Shown: positions 1 to 9,335, counted from the stretch's first letter. The stretch is DNA of 45,334 nucleotides from CAZEDL01 sp964585245 (GCA_964585245.1 CAZPCV010000004.1:1-45334); one strand, 5' to 3'. Notes: a model not told the origin generated them from the sequence alone. Made by a program: numbers and translations.

Positions 1-2143
1 ATATCGCTTTTGAAATTGTCGCTAAAGACGGAAAAATTTCGTTTTATGTCGTGGTACCTGATAAACTGCGCAGCTTATTAGAACAACAAATTCACGCTCA
101 ATATCCTCATGCCGAAATTTCGGTTGAGAATGATTATAATATTTTTAAACCGGACAGCCACATTGTTGGGAGCTACCTCTGGTTCAAGCATAAATCAATT
201 TTTCCCTTTAAAACATACAAAAAAATGGATAGTGATCCGCTGGTTGCCATACTTAACCCGCTTAGTAAAATCCTAGATTCCGAAGGTGCGGTAGTGCAAT
301 TTATCGTCCGGCCGGCCGGCTCTCATTGGCGCAAGCATGGCGTGCATATGGTGCGCGATATACGGAAAGGGGAAAAATTCGAATATGTAGCCCAGCGCGG
401 CTGGTTTACGCGCGGATTATATAAATGGAAGAAAATCATTCTTCCCAAACATCATGATCCAGCTACCAGCTCGGGCGGTGAACAATATCACCTAACTCAA
501 ATGGAAGAAGAAATGGTGAAAAACATGGAAGAAAAATTAAGCCATGGTGGTCTTGAAATAACTATACGACTCGTGAGCTCCGCCTCTAATAAAGAAAAGG
601 CCCAGCTTAACCTAGAAAATATTATTAATTCTTTTAGTCAATATAATATTTATCGGTATGGCAATTCTTTCGGTGCAGCCATTCCGCGTCGTCAGACCGA
701 ATTGATTCGGGATTCGATCTACCGCTCCTTCCGCGAAGGATACCATATGGTGGTTAACACCGAAGAAATGGCCGGACTGTGGCATTTACCGATTCCGCAT
801 ACCGAAACGCCTCATATCAACTGGCTGGGTGCCCGCAAAGCGCCGCCGCCGGTAAACATGCCTAAAGAAGGCATCACGCTCGGTCGCGCAGTTTATCGTG
901 GCGAAGAAACCATCGTAAAAATGACCCGTTCCGACCGGCGTCGTCATTTGTATGTCGTTGGTAAATCCGGTGGTGGTAAATCCGTGTTTATCGAAAACCT
1001 GGCGGTACAGGATATTCAAAACGGTGAAGGCGTTTGCGTCATTGATCCGCACGGCGACTTTGTAGAATACGTCTTGCAGCATGTTCCCAAAGAGCGCGCT
1101 GACGATGTAATTTATTTCAATCCGGCTGATACCGAGCGCCCTATCGGACTCAATATTTTGGAGGTACGCACCGAAGAACAAAAAGATTTTGCGACACAAG
1201 AAATGATCGCCATTTTCTATAAAATGGTGACTGACCCATCCATGATCGGGCCGATGTTCGAACATCAGATGCGCAACGTGATGCTTACGCTCATGAGCGA
1301 CCTCGAAACGCCGGGCACCATTGCCGAAGTGCCCCGCATGTTCACCGACGATACATTCGTAGCTAAATGGAAAAAGAAATTGAAAGATCCGGTGGTACGT
1401 GCTTTTTGGGACAAAGAAATGGCCAAAACCTCTGACTTTCATAAATCAGAAATGTTAGGGTATTTGATTTCCAAAGTTGGTCGCTTTGTTGAAAACGAAA
1501 TGATTCGTAATATCATCGGGCAATCCCGTTCGGGTTTTAATTTCCGCGAAGTAATGGATCAGAAAAAAATTCTGCTGGTAAATTTATCCAAAGGGTTGGT
1601 AGGTGAAATCAATGCTAACTTGCTCGGTATGATTATCGTATCCAAGTTACAAATGGCGGCTTTGGAACGGGCAGCTATTCCCGAAGACCAACGCCATGAT
1701 TTCTATTTATATATTGACGAGTTCCAAAACTTTATTACCGATTCGATCGCCACTATTTTGTCCGAAGCCCGTAAATACCGCCTGGAACTGATTATCGCTC
1801 ATCAATATCTGAATCAATTAGTAGATAACAAAGGTAAAAACACGGTCCGCGACGCAGTGCTTGGTAACGCAGGTACGATCGTAACCTTCCGTATCGGTAC
1901 CGAAGATGCTGAGATCCTGGCTAAAGAATTTGCTCCGGTATTTGGTGCATATGATCTTATTAATGTGGAACAATTTACCGCCTATATCAAACTTCTGATT
2001 GACAACACTGCCGCCAAGCCATTTAATATGTTGACCTACCCGCCTAAATCCGGCAACAAAGAATTAGCGGCCGCCATCAAAGAATTATCCCGCCTCAAAT
2101 ATGGGCGCCCGCGTGAAATCGTGACTGCCGAAATTCTCGAACG
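1..2143 (+). CDS. Type IV secretion coupling-type ATPase (TraC/VirD4-like), partial at both ends
   Basis: The reading frame is open from the first base, so the true start lies upstream; the GTG at 51 is internal, because residues before it match the paralogue at 32623-34092. The N-terminal ~250 residues form the all-beta/alpha domain shared with that paralogue. A HerA/TraD-type ATPase follows: Walker A VGKSGGGKSV (about 957-987), VIDPHGDF, and Walker B YLYIDEFQNF (about 1701-1735). Such proteins are membrane-associated hexameric motors that drive DNA or protein through type IV secretion or pilus-like machines. The 3' end runs into a 100-N gap; from the family's usual length only a short tail should be missing. 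A VirB4-like ATPase fragment at the far right end of the window suggests a scattered secretion apparatus. The family call is firm; the substrate cannot be told. Confidence 0.85.
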
Positions 2144-2243
2144 NNNNNNNNNNNNNNNNNNNNNNNNNNNNNNNNNNNNNNNNNNNNNNNNNNNNNNNNN
2201 NNNNNNNNNNNNNNNNNNNNNNNNNNNNNNNNNNNNNNNNNNN
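2144..2243. other. Assembly gap (100 N)
   Basis: A run of exactly 100 N, the usual placeholder for a gap of unknown length. It hides the end of the secretion ATPase and the first ~30-35 codons of dnaX, with any intergenic sequence between them. One frame happens to stay open through the Ns; that is not evidence of a fusion. Confidence 0.99.
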
Positions 2244-3791
2244 CTTAACCAAATTGCCCACAGCTACCTGTTTTATGGTCCGCGCGGTACGGGCAAGACG
2301 ACTATGGCCCGCCTCTTCAGCAAGGCTGTCAACTGCACCAACCGCGCACCCGATAGCGCCGAACCATGCAATACCTGCCCCAGCTGTGAAAACGTCAATA
2401 AAAATCGAGCGATTGATATTATTGAAATTGACGCCGCTTCCCAAACGGGCGTGGATAATGTGCGGGAAAATATTATCGAAAATTCAGAACTCCAGCCCAC
2501 CAGCGCGCGTTACAAAATTTTTATCATCGATGAAGTGCACATGCTCTCGACGAGCGCTTTTAACGCGCTTCTTAAAACACTAGAGGAACCACCGGCCCAC
2601 ACCATTTTCATTCTGGCCACCACCGAGCTTCAAAAACTCCCGGCTACGGTCGTTTCACGCTGCCAGAGATTTCATTTCCAAAAAATTCCTACGGCCCTCA
2701 TGCTGGAAAAACTTAACAAGATCGTGACTGAAGAACAGGTAGCGGTCGAACCAGCGGTACTTAACCGTGTCATTCGCCAGAGCGAAGGCTGTATGCGTGA
2801 TGCGGAGAGCTTGTTAGGCCAGATTTTGTCTTTGAATAAAAAGACTATCACATCGTCGGATGTCAGTGCGTTATTGCCGACCACTGATGCAACGCAGCTG
2901 ATTGATTATATGCAGTGCCTGCTCAAAAACGAAACTGAAAACGCGTTGACCATTGTCACGCATATAGTCGCAGAAGGCGGCAACCTGGATCGTTTCTTTG
3001 TGGATTTAATCGAGCTCCTGCGTCTCTTGTTATGGCTGCAGGTGGCTCCACAAAAAATTGATTCAACTATGAGCGACTATACGGCCGAAGATACAGCTAC
3101 GCTTAAAAAACTTTCTGGATTAGCAAATGAGAATGAACTGATACAATTAATCGAGCTGGCACTGAAACGACGGCTAGAAACCAAAACAGCTCCCCTGCCC
3201 CAACTACCATTAGAATTATTAACGATTGAATGGTGTTGTCGGCAAGAACCAGAAGCGCCTACTCCATCACCTGCTGTTGTGCCACAATCTCAACCCCGCA
3301 AAACCACTCCTATATCTGTCACCCCTAAGCCTGCTGCGGTGTCGCCCGTCGCACCACCCGCCCCACTGCCGAGCGAGGAAGCTACACCGGCCGCTACCAT
3401 AGCCGGCTCAATTAAATCAGCCCTGACTTCAATTACCGCACACCGGTGTCAGACAACCCTAGCCGATATTACGGCCCATTGGAACGAGGTGATTGCTCAA
3501 CTAGCTTCATCCAACCCCTCTCTCACTTTCATCCTGAAAATGTGCACGATCCAGTCGGCCGACGAAAACGGGGTCACTGTTACGGTTCCGTTTGCCATTC
3601 ATAAAGAAAAATTGCAAGAAGCTAAAAATCGTAAATTAATCGAGCACGCATTCGTGGCTATATTTAAAGAAAAAATCCCTTTGTATTGTTCGGTAGCGGC
3701 TACGACTGAAACCACTTCTCCCCCAGCCCCCACTGACACCGCTATGTTGACTAATTTAGCTGCCGAATTCGGGGGGGAAATAGTCTCATAA
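2244..3791 (+). CDS. dnaX: DNA polymerase III subunits gamma/tau, N-terminus lost in gap
   Basis: DnaX is the AAA+ motor of the clamp loader that opens the sliding clamp and, as tau, tethers polymerase cores. The visible part begins at LNQIAHSYLF, just before Walker A GPRGTGKTT, so about 30-35 residues fall in the gap. A four-cysteine zinc module (CNTCPSC and an upstream Cys), the Walker B/DExx motif IIDEVHML, the sensor-1 region and the SRC arginine-finger motif (VVSRCQRF) are all present. After the lid and collar (to about 3250) comes a proline-rich linker of some 50 residues and a C-terminal globular tau-like domain. No internal frameshift signal for a short gamma form stands out. The stop lies only 3 nt before the -35 box of the tRNA promoter. 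Confidence 0.95.
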   Translation, partial: LNQIAHSYLFYGPRGTGKTTMARLFSKAVNCTNRAPDSAEPCNTCPSCENVNKNRAIDIIEIDAASQTGVDNVRENIIENSELQPTSARYKIFIIDEVHMLSTSAFNALLKTLEEPPAHTIFILATTELQKLPATVVSRCQRFHFQKIPTALMLEKLNKIVTEEQVAVEPAVLNRVIRQSEGCMRDAESLLGQILSLNKKTITSSDVSALLPTTDATQLIDYMQCLLKNETENALTIVTHIVAEGGNLDRFFVDLIELLRLLLWLQVAPQKIDSTMSDYTAEDTATLKKLSGLANENELIQLIELALKRRLETKTAPLPQLPLELLTIEWCCRQEPEAPTPSPAVVPQSQPRKTTPISVTPKPAAVSPVAPPAPLPSEEATPAATIAGSIKSALTSITAHRCQTTLADITAHWNEVIAQLASSNPSLTFILKMCTIQSADENGVTVTVPFAIHKEKLQEAKNRKLIEHAFVAIFKEKIPLYCSVAATTETTSPPAPTDTAMLTNLAAEFGGEIVS

Positions 3792-3794
3792 ATC

Positions 3795-3822
3795 TTGACT
3801 TTTATGAATGGCGTGCTACAAT
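3795..3822 (+). promoter_or_regulatory. Sigma70-type promoter of tRNA-Gln
   Basis: TTGACT (3795-3800), 16-nt spacer, TACAAT (3817-3822). The predicted start near 3829 is about 10 nt before the mature tRNA. This is one of the clearest promoters in the window. Confidence 0.8.
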
Positions 3823-3838
3823 CCGCTCATTCATTTTT

Positions 3839-3909
3839 TCGGAGATCGTCTAATGGTAGGACCGCAGACTCTGAATCTGCGTATCTAGGTTCGAATCCTA
3901 GTCTCCGAG
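3839..3909 (+). tRNA. tRNA-Gln (anticodon CUG)
   Basis: A 71-nt cloverleaf: acceptor TCGGAGA/TCTCCGA (7 bp, U1-A72 as usual for tRNA-Gln), D arm GTC/GAC, anticodon stem GCAGA/TCTGC with loop CTCTGAA (anticodon CTG, reads CAG), 4-nt variable region, T stem CTAGG/CCTAG with loop TTCGAAT, discriminator G. The 3' CCA is not encoded, so a CCA-adding enzyme is needed. It has its own promoter just upstream. Confidence 0.95.
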
Positions 3910-4006
3910 CGATTTAAAAAACATACATCAAGACTCGCTATTTGCAAAAAGACTAAGCAATTTCGTGGTGTACTTGAATATTTTAGCCGATGTTTCCCAA
4001 GTAGTT

Positions 4007-4855
4007 ATGTCTACAGAAAAATTTAATCCCGATGTTTCTCGTGAAAAAAATTTATACCAACCAATTGTGCCTCATATAGACAAAATACGAGGATTTGTTG
4101 ATAAAGGCGCAGAAACTCCTGGCGGTATGTGGGAAGGAAGTGGAGGAGAAATGTATGCTCACAGCCTAGGGTTTAAGTCAATCGATGAATTGGGCAAATG
4201 GTTAGAGGAAAAAAAGAGAGTAATTGATCTCGGTTCAGGTTATGGCGGTTTAGCTTTTAGTGCAGCCAAACAAGGAGTTTCATCCGAAATTATAAGTATT
4301 AACCCTCGTTTAGCTCGCAATACTAGGATTTATGAAATTACACAGCAAAACAGAATCGTTGAAGAACTTGGGTACCCAATAAATGGAAAAACTAAAGAGG
4401 GAGAATACATCTTGAACGAAGCCGACCGTAAAGAATATAAAGCTTTAAAAGGCACTCATGATAAGACAGCAGTTGCCGCTTCATGGAGCGATTTATCAAT
4501 TTTTCCTGACCGATTTGTTGGAGGCATTATTTGCTCAAATTCTTTCCTATATTACACCAGTAGATTTAACCTTGATTCTTATGACAGATCTTTAAGGGAA
4601 ATAAGTCGTGTATTGGCACATGGCGGCGAAGTACGCATAACACCTTTAATTGATCCAGCATCTAATCGCAATATTGGGGATGCTTTATACGTCCCAAAAA
4701 AAGCAACTGGGGAAATAACAGGGTTCGAACTAAGAGATGCTTTTAAAAAAAAATTAAGTGGATTTGGTTTGGATTCGGAACTACTTCCAATCTACAACCA
4801 AGGTGAAAGCCCTGAAAGAAAAAATAACTTTTGTCTTAAATTAGTAAAATTTTGA
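4007..4855 (+). CDS. SAM-dependent class I methyltransferase-like protein
   Basis: A 282-residue protein with the SAM-binding motif VIDLGSGYGG at about residues 72-81, preceded by a helical N-terminal region; the later segment GGIICSNSFLYY followed by LREISRVLAHGGEVRI matches the end of a Rossmann methyltransferase core. The substrate is unknown. I take the ATG at 4007; an in-frame GTG at 3965 would add 14 residues without a better ribosome site. The gene is clearly more AT-rich than dnaX and the helicase on either side and sits directly behind a tRNA gene, so it may be a recent acquisition. No transposase, integrase or duplicated tRNA end is visible nearby. Confidence 0.75.
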   Translation: MSTEKFNPDVSREKNLYQPIVPHIDKIRGFVDKGAETPGGMWEGSGGEMYAHSLGFKSIDELGKWLEEKKRVIDLGSGYGGLAFSAAKQGVSSEIISINPRLARNTRIYEITQQNRIVEELGYPINGKTKEGEYILNEADRKEYKALKGTHDKTAVAASWSDLSIFPDRFVGGIICSNSFLYYTSRFNLDSYDRSLREISRVLAHGGEVRITPLIDPASNRNIGDALYVPKKATGEITGFELRDAFKKKLSGFGLDSELLPIYNQGESPERKNNFCLKLVKF

Positions 4856-4963
4856 CGTTCTTAGAAAATTTTTTCAACCCAACTCGTACCTGATTCAACT
4901 GATTTATTTTCAGAGATGGCTCTGAGATACCTCAAAGTAGTCATGTGCGTAACTGTTTACCAT

Positions 4964-6691
4964 ATGGCAACTTTTTTAGAATTAGGCTTGCGCCCAGAAA
5001 TTCTCGCGGCGCTCGACAAAATGGGGTTTACTCTTCCGACCCCTATCCAGACTACCGCTATCGAGCATATCCTACACTCACGCCAGGATCTGATTGCTCT
5101 AGCCCAAACCGGCACCGGTAAAACCGGGGCTTTTAGCTTGCCTGTCTTATCGCTGATCGATGAAAACAAAAAGCACACTCAAGCCCTTATTTTATGCCCG
5201 ACCCGCGAACTGTGTTTACAGATTAGCAAAGATATTAAAAATTTTCTCTCGGACTTACCGCAAATAAAAGTGGCAGCTATTTATGGTGGCGACAGCTACA
5301 CCGGCCAGCACCACGCCCTGTTTGCCGGGCCGCAAATCATCGTGGGCACGCCCGGGCGTATGATGGACATGATCCAACGTGGCGCTATCAAACTCGATAC
5401 GATTTCCTGGCTGATTCTCGATGAAGCGGACGAAATGCTTAAGATGGGCTTCAAAGAAGAACTGGACGCTATTCTAAAAACTGCCCCCAACAACAAGCAG
5501 ACGCTACTGTTCTCGGCAACGATGGATAGAACAGTCGAACGCATTGCCAAAACCTACATGCGGGAGGCCAAACAAATTTCCGCTTCAGCCAAAAATCAGG
5601 GATCGGCCCAGATCAATCATGAATACTACGTAGTGCAGGCCAAGGAGAAGTACGAAGCCCTGAAACGAATTCTGGACGTGCATCCTGACATGTATGGCAT
5701 TATTTTTTGTAATACCCGCCTCGAAACGCAACATATTGCGAGCAAATTAATGGCCGAAAAATATACGGCGGCGGCTATTAGCGGTGAATTCTCGCAATCA
5801 CAACGCGAACAGGTGATGCTGCAATTTCGCAATCGCCATATTCAACTCTTAGTAGCTACCGACGTAGCCGCGCGAGGAATTGATGTAAAAGAATTAAGCC
5901 ATGTTATTCATTACAATTTGCCTACTAAGGTAGAGCACTATATCCATCGCAGTGGCCGCACCGGACGCGCCAATAGCAGTGGTACGTCAATTTCCATCAT
6001 CAATGTCCGCGAAAAATTTATCGTACGAAGCATTGAACAGCGCACGGGCGTTACGTTTACCAGTCGCACGATTCCGACCGCCAAAGAAATTTGTACCGCT
6101 CAATTATTAAAGCTGGTTGATAAAATTACCGCAGCCAAGAATGATAAATTGGACATTACCGCTTATTTACCTTTGATCAAAGAAAAATTGGCTGGCTTGA
6201 CCCGCGAAGAATTAGTGCATCATTTGGTCAGTGTGGAATTGGGGCGATTTATTAATTTTTACAAAAACCTACCGGATATTCACCAGCCCGTTATAAAAGA
6301 AGCTCCACCGACTCCGTTTAAAAACAAACTCTTCTCCGAACGGCCGTATTCACCGGAAAACATGGCCACGCTCCATGTAAATATCGGCAAGCGCCAGGGC
6401 TTTTCTATTCCCCGGTTATTTGAGACAGTCAATTCGGTAAAAAGTATCCGCGGTGTTCAGATTGGCACGATTAAATTCTCGGCCGATGAAACATATTTTG
6501 AAATCGATAAAAGTCATGTGGCTAAATTTATTGAATGCCTCAGCGGTAAAATCGTCAATGGTGTAACCTTGCGGCTAACCTTAATCGAATCTAAACCACT
6601 GGCGGAATTACCGCTGGTAAAACCGGTTATCAAACTCACAGCCAAATCTTTTGCGGACAAACCTTCTTTTAAACCAAAAACAAAGAAGTAA
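4964..6691 (+). CDS. DEAD-box ATP-dependent RNA helicase with DbpA-type RNA-binding domain
   Basis: A 575-residue helicase of the CsdA/DeaD/DbpA group, which remodels structured RNA in ribosome assembly or cold adaptation. Motifs in order: Q motif (TPIQ), Walker A AQTGTGKT, PTREL, GG, TPGR, DEAD (LDEADEML), SAT, then the second RecA domain with the ATDVAARGID and HRSGRTGR motifs. After a helical linker (about residues 385-465), the last ~110 residues resemble the DbpA C-terminal RNA-binding domain (VNIGKRQGF ... GTIKFSADETYFEI). A lysine-rich tail ends the protein. The ATG at 4964 is chosen because homology starts there; the frame is open back to an ATG at 4916. A bidirectional terminator follows. 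Confidence 0.92.
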   Translation: MATFLELGLRPEILAALDKMGFTLPTPIQTTAIEHILHSRQDLIALAQTGTGKTGAFSLPVLSLIDENKKHTQALILCPTRELCLQISKDIKNFLSDLPQIKVAAIYGGDSYTGQHHALFAGPQIIVGTPGRMMDMIQRGAIKLDTISWLILDEADEMLKMGFKEELDAILKTAPNNKQTLLFSATMDRTVERIAKTYMREAKQISASAKNQGSAQINHEYYVVQAKEKYEALKRILDVHPDMYGIIFCNTRLETQHIASKLMAEKYTAAAISGEFSQSQREQVMLQFRNRHIQLLVATDVAARGIDVKELSHVIHYNLPTKVEHYIHRSGRTGRANSSGTSISIINVREKFIVRSIEQRTGVTFTSRTIPTAKEICTAQLLKLVDKITAAKNDKLDITAYLPLIKEKLAGLTREELVHHLVSVELGRFINFYKNLPDIHQPVIKEAPPTPFKNKLFSERPYSPENMATLHVNIGKRQGFSIPRLFETVNSVKSIRGVQIGTIKFSADETYFEIDKSHVAKFIECLSGKIVNGVTLRLTLIESKPLAELPLVKPVIKLTAKSFADKPSFKPKTKK

Positions 6692-6714
6692 TTTAAATTC
6701 AGCGCAATACAGCA

Positions 6715-6742
6715 AAAAACACCCCTCCATAGGGGTGTTTTT
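6715..6742. terminator. Bidirectional intrinsic terminator between convergent genes
   Basis: A perfect 12-bp stem, AAAAACACCCCT with AGGGGTGTTTTT, around a CCAT loop, with A and T tracts on the flanks. It sits between the helicase stop and the hydrolase stop and can serve both strands. Confidence 0.9.
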
Positions 6743-6751
6743 CAGTTGAAT

Positions 6752-8296
6752 CTATTTTTTCAAAATCGTTTCCATTCGATCTAAAAATGGATTTAATTCC
6801 CTAGTGTAGACGCCATGATTATAACCGAAATAGGTAAGGCAATTCTCAATTTTTATAATATCTGATCCAGCAGCTTCAAAACATTCTTTAGCTCCCGGGT
6901 AGGTATCAAAGCGCCCACTCTGCTTAACTCCGAAATAATACTGCCCATTAATTTTTGGCGCTATTCTTGATACTTCAGCATTAACAAAATCAATGGAATC
7001 CCAATAGGTACTCATCTGATTGCCAAAGCCATCGTATTTAGGATAGCCATCATCTTGAATTTGGTAAGAGAATAAGGCTCCATCTTTAACCGCCAGGGCA
7101 TACATGTGGTGTAGTTCTAAAGGTAATTCATTAATTTTTCCAATATACTTACATAGAGCGGGCAGATACCCATATTTACACCAACGGGCCGGGCTTCCTT
7201 TTAGCTCAACGCCCTGATGATCGCCAATTAAATCATCGGCACGGAACATATGAAAACCGGCCGCATTAACAACAGCCGCTTTGATCTCTGGAAAATAAAT
7301 TTTGGCCAATAGAGCGTTGGTGCCGCCTTTTGAATGCCCGACAGCTCCAATCTTGTCACTAACACCAACAACAGACTGAGTTTTAAGCGCCTGCAAAGTA
7401 CGTTCGGTATACGATAACTCGATACCTAATTCGCTAGCTTGAGGGTAATACTTTAAAATATTTTTTATTACCTGTGAATTATATTCAAGCCCCTCAGGCG
7501 CATTTTGGTCCCAGGATTCTCCATAATCCGGCATATCGGCTACGATGGTAACGAAACCGCGGCGGACCATCTCTGGACCAAAAGATGTCCAAGGCGTGCC
7601 AGCGGATGAAGCACAGCTGCTAATTTGCTCTTTTTTACCACAATCGTTATACGTCTGATGGAAGACGATAGCGGCTGGCAAGGGGCCAGACAGCATGTTG
7701 CCGTTGCTATCTTCGGGAACTAATAAGTAAGCCCCCACTCTTTGACCGACCACATCATTAAAACTCAAATAAAAAATACGAGCGGTTGCAGCCGTGCTCG
7801 GGCTAGCGCCAAAAATATTTTTGTTTGGAGTTAGACGATACCCAATAATTGGGCCGCTGGCGTTAGCAGTGACGGGGGTGATATTTCCACTGCTCATTTC
7901 GTCATTCGTTAAGCGCAAATCTAAGGAGTCAATTTTTAAATTTAATGGTACACAGTTTTGTGGAATAGGCCCCATTAATTTATCTAGAGATTTTTTATAG
8001 ACAGATACATTTCTGATGTCCGCCTTAGAAAATGGTTCAAAACCAGAATTATCTGCCTGGGCGGTGGCAGGCATATTTAATTTTGGAAATCTATTTAACC
8101 AACTATCAATACTGGTAAAATCGCCCGCAGTCCAGGTAATGGGCGCTTTGGCACTTACTTTTGGCAAACATTTTTTGACAGAATCAGCAGAAATATCAAC
8201 CTCACTTGCCGCACCGGATGTTGGCATTGCCCAAACGTTAGCTGGACAAATAACAAGTGACAGTAACAAGTAAATGACCCATTTTTTTGTCTTCAT
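6752..8296 (-). CDS. Secreted alpha/beta hydrolase (dienelactone hydrolase/esterase-like)
   Basis: A 514-residue protein with a classic Sec signal peptide (MKTKK, hydrophobic core to about residue 19, likely cut after VWA at 21-23). The hydrolase half begins near residue 150. The nucleophile elbow is GHSKGG (Ser322), VADMPDYGES carries a loop typical of large esterases, and His494 in YFGYNHG is the probable catalytic histidine. Several cysteines in the mature part (residues 43, 115, 219, 228 and later ones) fit an extracytoplasmic protein with disulphides. About 130 residues before the hydrolase core match nothing I recognise. The gene is AT-rich against its neighbours and is transcribed alone from its own promoter. 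The substrate (ester, polysaccharide acetyl group or other) cannot be told. Confidence 0.8.
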   Translation of the reverse strand: MKTKKWVIYLLLSLVICPANVWAMPTSGAASEVDISADSVKKCLPKVSAKAPITWTAGDFTSIDSWLNRFPKLNMPATAQADNSGFEPFSKADIRNVSVYKKSLDKLMGPIPQNCVPLNLKIDSLDLRLTNDEMSSGNITPVTANASGPIIGYRLTPNKNIFGASPSTAATARIFYLSFNDVVGQRVGAYLLVPEDSNGNMLSGPLPAAIVFHQTYNDCGKKEQISSCASSAGTPWTSFGPEMVRRGFVTIVADMPDYGESWDQNAPEGLEYNSQVIKNILKYYPQASELGIELSYTERTLQALKTQSVVGVSDKIGAVGHSKGGTNALLAKIYFPEIKAAVVNAAGFHMFRADDLIGDHQGVELKGSPARWCKYGYLPALCKYIGKINELPLELHHMYALAVKDGALFSYQIQDDGYPKYDGFGNQMSTYWDSIDFVNAEVSRIAPKINGQYYFGVKQSGRFDTYPGAKECFEAAGSDIIKIENCLTYFGYNHGVYTRELNPFLDRMETILKK

Positions 8297-8322
8297 ATAT
8301 TTAAATATTTTAATAACATTTT

Positions 8323-8351
8323 ATTGTATACTGCATTTTAATTATCGTCAA
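8323..8351 (-). promoter_or_regulatory. Promoter of the secreted hydrolase gene
   Basis: On the minus strand: TTGACG (8351-8346), 17-nt spacer, TACAAT (8328-8323). The predicted start near 8316 leaves a 5' leader of about 20 nt with no Shine-Dalgarno sequence. Confidence 0.7.
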
Positions 8352-8428
8352 ATATAAATGACAGAAATTATAACCTGACAAAAGTTGGATTATACAAAAA
8401 TTTTACATTTTAAACGCATATTGCTATT

Positions 8429-8470
8429 ATTATAGTGTTTTGAAAGTAACGTTTTTCCACGCACTATAAT
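8429..8470 (+). promoter_or_regulatory. folD promoter within a 9-bp inverted repeat; leaderless start predicted
   Basis: TATAAT at 8465-8470 with TTGAAA at 8440-8445 (19-nt spacer). The folD ATG begins 5 nt after the -10, so transcription should start at or next to the start codon. The -10 is part of a perfect inverted repeat, ATTATAGTG (8429-8437) and CACTATAAT (8462-8470), which brackets the promoter and also creates a mirror-image TATAAT for leftward transcription. It could be an operator or a back-to-back promoter pair. Confidence 0.6.
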
Positions 8471-8475
8471 CGATT

Positions 8476-9324
8476 ATGCACCAACTTGTTAATGGCAAAA
8501 AAATCGCCCACAAAATCGAAGATTCCACTTTGGAACGGGTAGCAACCATTAAAAAAATAGGCATTACCCCAAAATTAGCGGTAGTACTGGTAGGCAACGA
8601 TTCGGCTTCGATGACTTATGTAAAAAAAAAAGGTGAAGCCGCAACCCGGATCGGAATTGATTTTGAGTTACACACTTTACCGCACGACATTAGCAAACAA
8701 ATACTGCTTAAAAAGCTGAAAGATATCCAAACCACGGGATATCTTTCTGGTTTAATAGTCCAATTACCACTACCCGAACAGCTGTATAGCAACGATATAC
8801 TTAATGCCATCGACCCGGCGGTCGATGTGGATTGTCTGACCAATAGCAATTTAGGGAAATTAGTCATGAAAAGTAATGTGTTAGTGCCCCCTACTCCGGG
8901 GGCGGTATTTTCTATTTTGGAAGAACTGCAGGTTGATCTGGGTGGAAAAAACGTCACTATTATGGGTACGGGAGCCTTGGTAGGAAAGCCACTTTCGATA
9001 ATGATGATGAATGCTGGAGCAAGTGTAACTACGATAAACCATCGAACTACGAACACCAAGGAAAAGTGTTTGGCAGCGGATATTATCGTCACCGGCGTAG
9101 GCAAAAAGGACTTGCTCCGGGGTGATATGGTGCAAGAAGGAGCGATCGTGATCGATACCGGAGTCGCCTTTGAAAACGGAAAAATGTACGGTGATGTAAA
9201 TGTGGAAGAAGTTTTAGAAAAAGCGGCCTATGTGACACCGACACCGGGCGGAGTTGGGCCCATTACCGTGGCCCGCCTGCTGGCAAATACCGTACTGTGC
9301 GCTGAATTAAAAAATAATTCTTAA
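8476..9324 (+). CDS. folD: Bifunctional methylenetetrahydrofolate dehydrogenase/cyclohydrolase
   Basis: FolD converts 5,10-methylene-THF to 10-formyl-THF, the formyl donor for PurN and PurH further down the locus, which explains its place at the head of the array. Length (282) is normal. The catalytic pair is visible as Y48-xxx-K52, with Q96 in VQLPLP and D117/D119 in VDVD. Two usual signatures are altered: the P-C-T-P-x-G motif reads PPTPGAV (residues 138-144), and the cofactor loop usually written G-R-S-x-x-V-G-x-P reads GTGALVGKP (164-172), without the Arg and Ser. That could mean a changed NADP/NAD preference. purA starts 11 nt after the stop. Confidence 0.95.
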   Translation: MHQLVNGKKIAHKIEDSTLERVATIKKIGITPKLAVVLVGNDSASMTYVKKKGEAATRIGIDFELHTLPHDISKQILLKKLKDIQTTGYLSGLIVQLPLPEQLYSNDILNAIDPAVDVDCLTNSNLGKLVMKSNVLVPPTPGAVFSILEELQVDLGGKNVTIMGTGALVGKPLSIMMMNAGASVTTINHRTTNTKEKCLAADIIVTGVGKKDLLRGDMVQEGAIVIDTGVAFENGKMYGDVNVEEVLEKAAYVTPTPGGVGPITVARLLANTVLCAELKNNS

Positions 9325-9335
9325 TCTGCATACCT

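Noticed and set aside
786..1442. A 218-residue minus-strand open frame
   Set aside because: It is the antisense shadow of the ATPase domain and has no family resemblance or promoter.
51..3791. One continuous frame joining the secretion ATPase to DnaX
   Set aside because: It runs through 100 Ns, and the two halves are separate well-known families. The frame match is chance.
4717..4731. Possible copy of the tRNA-Gln T-loop as an attachment site
   Set aside because: Only about eight bases match (GGTTCGAA), which is expected by chance, and no integrase is near.
8297..8475. Purine riboswitch upstream of folD
   Set aside because: I looked for the three-helix core with its conserved pyrimidines and loop pairs and saw none; the predicted leaderless start leaves no room for a leader.
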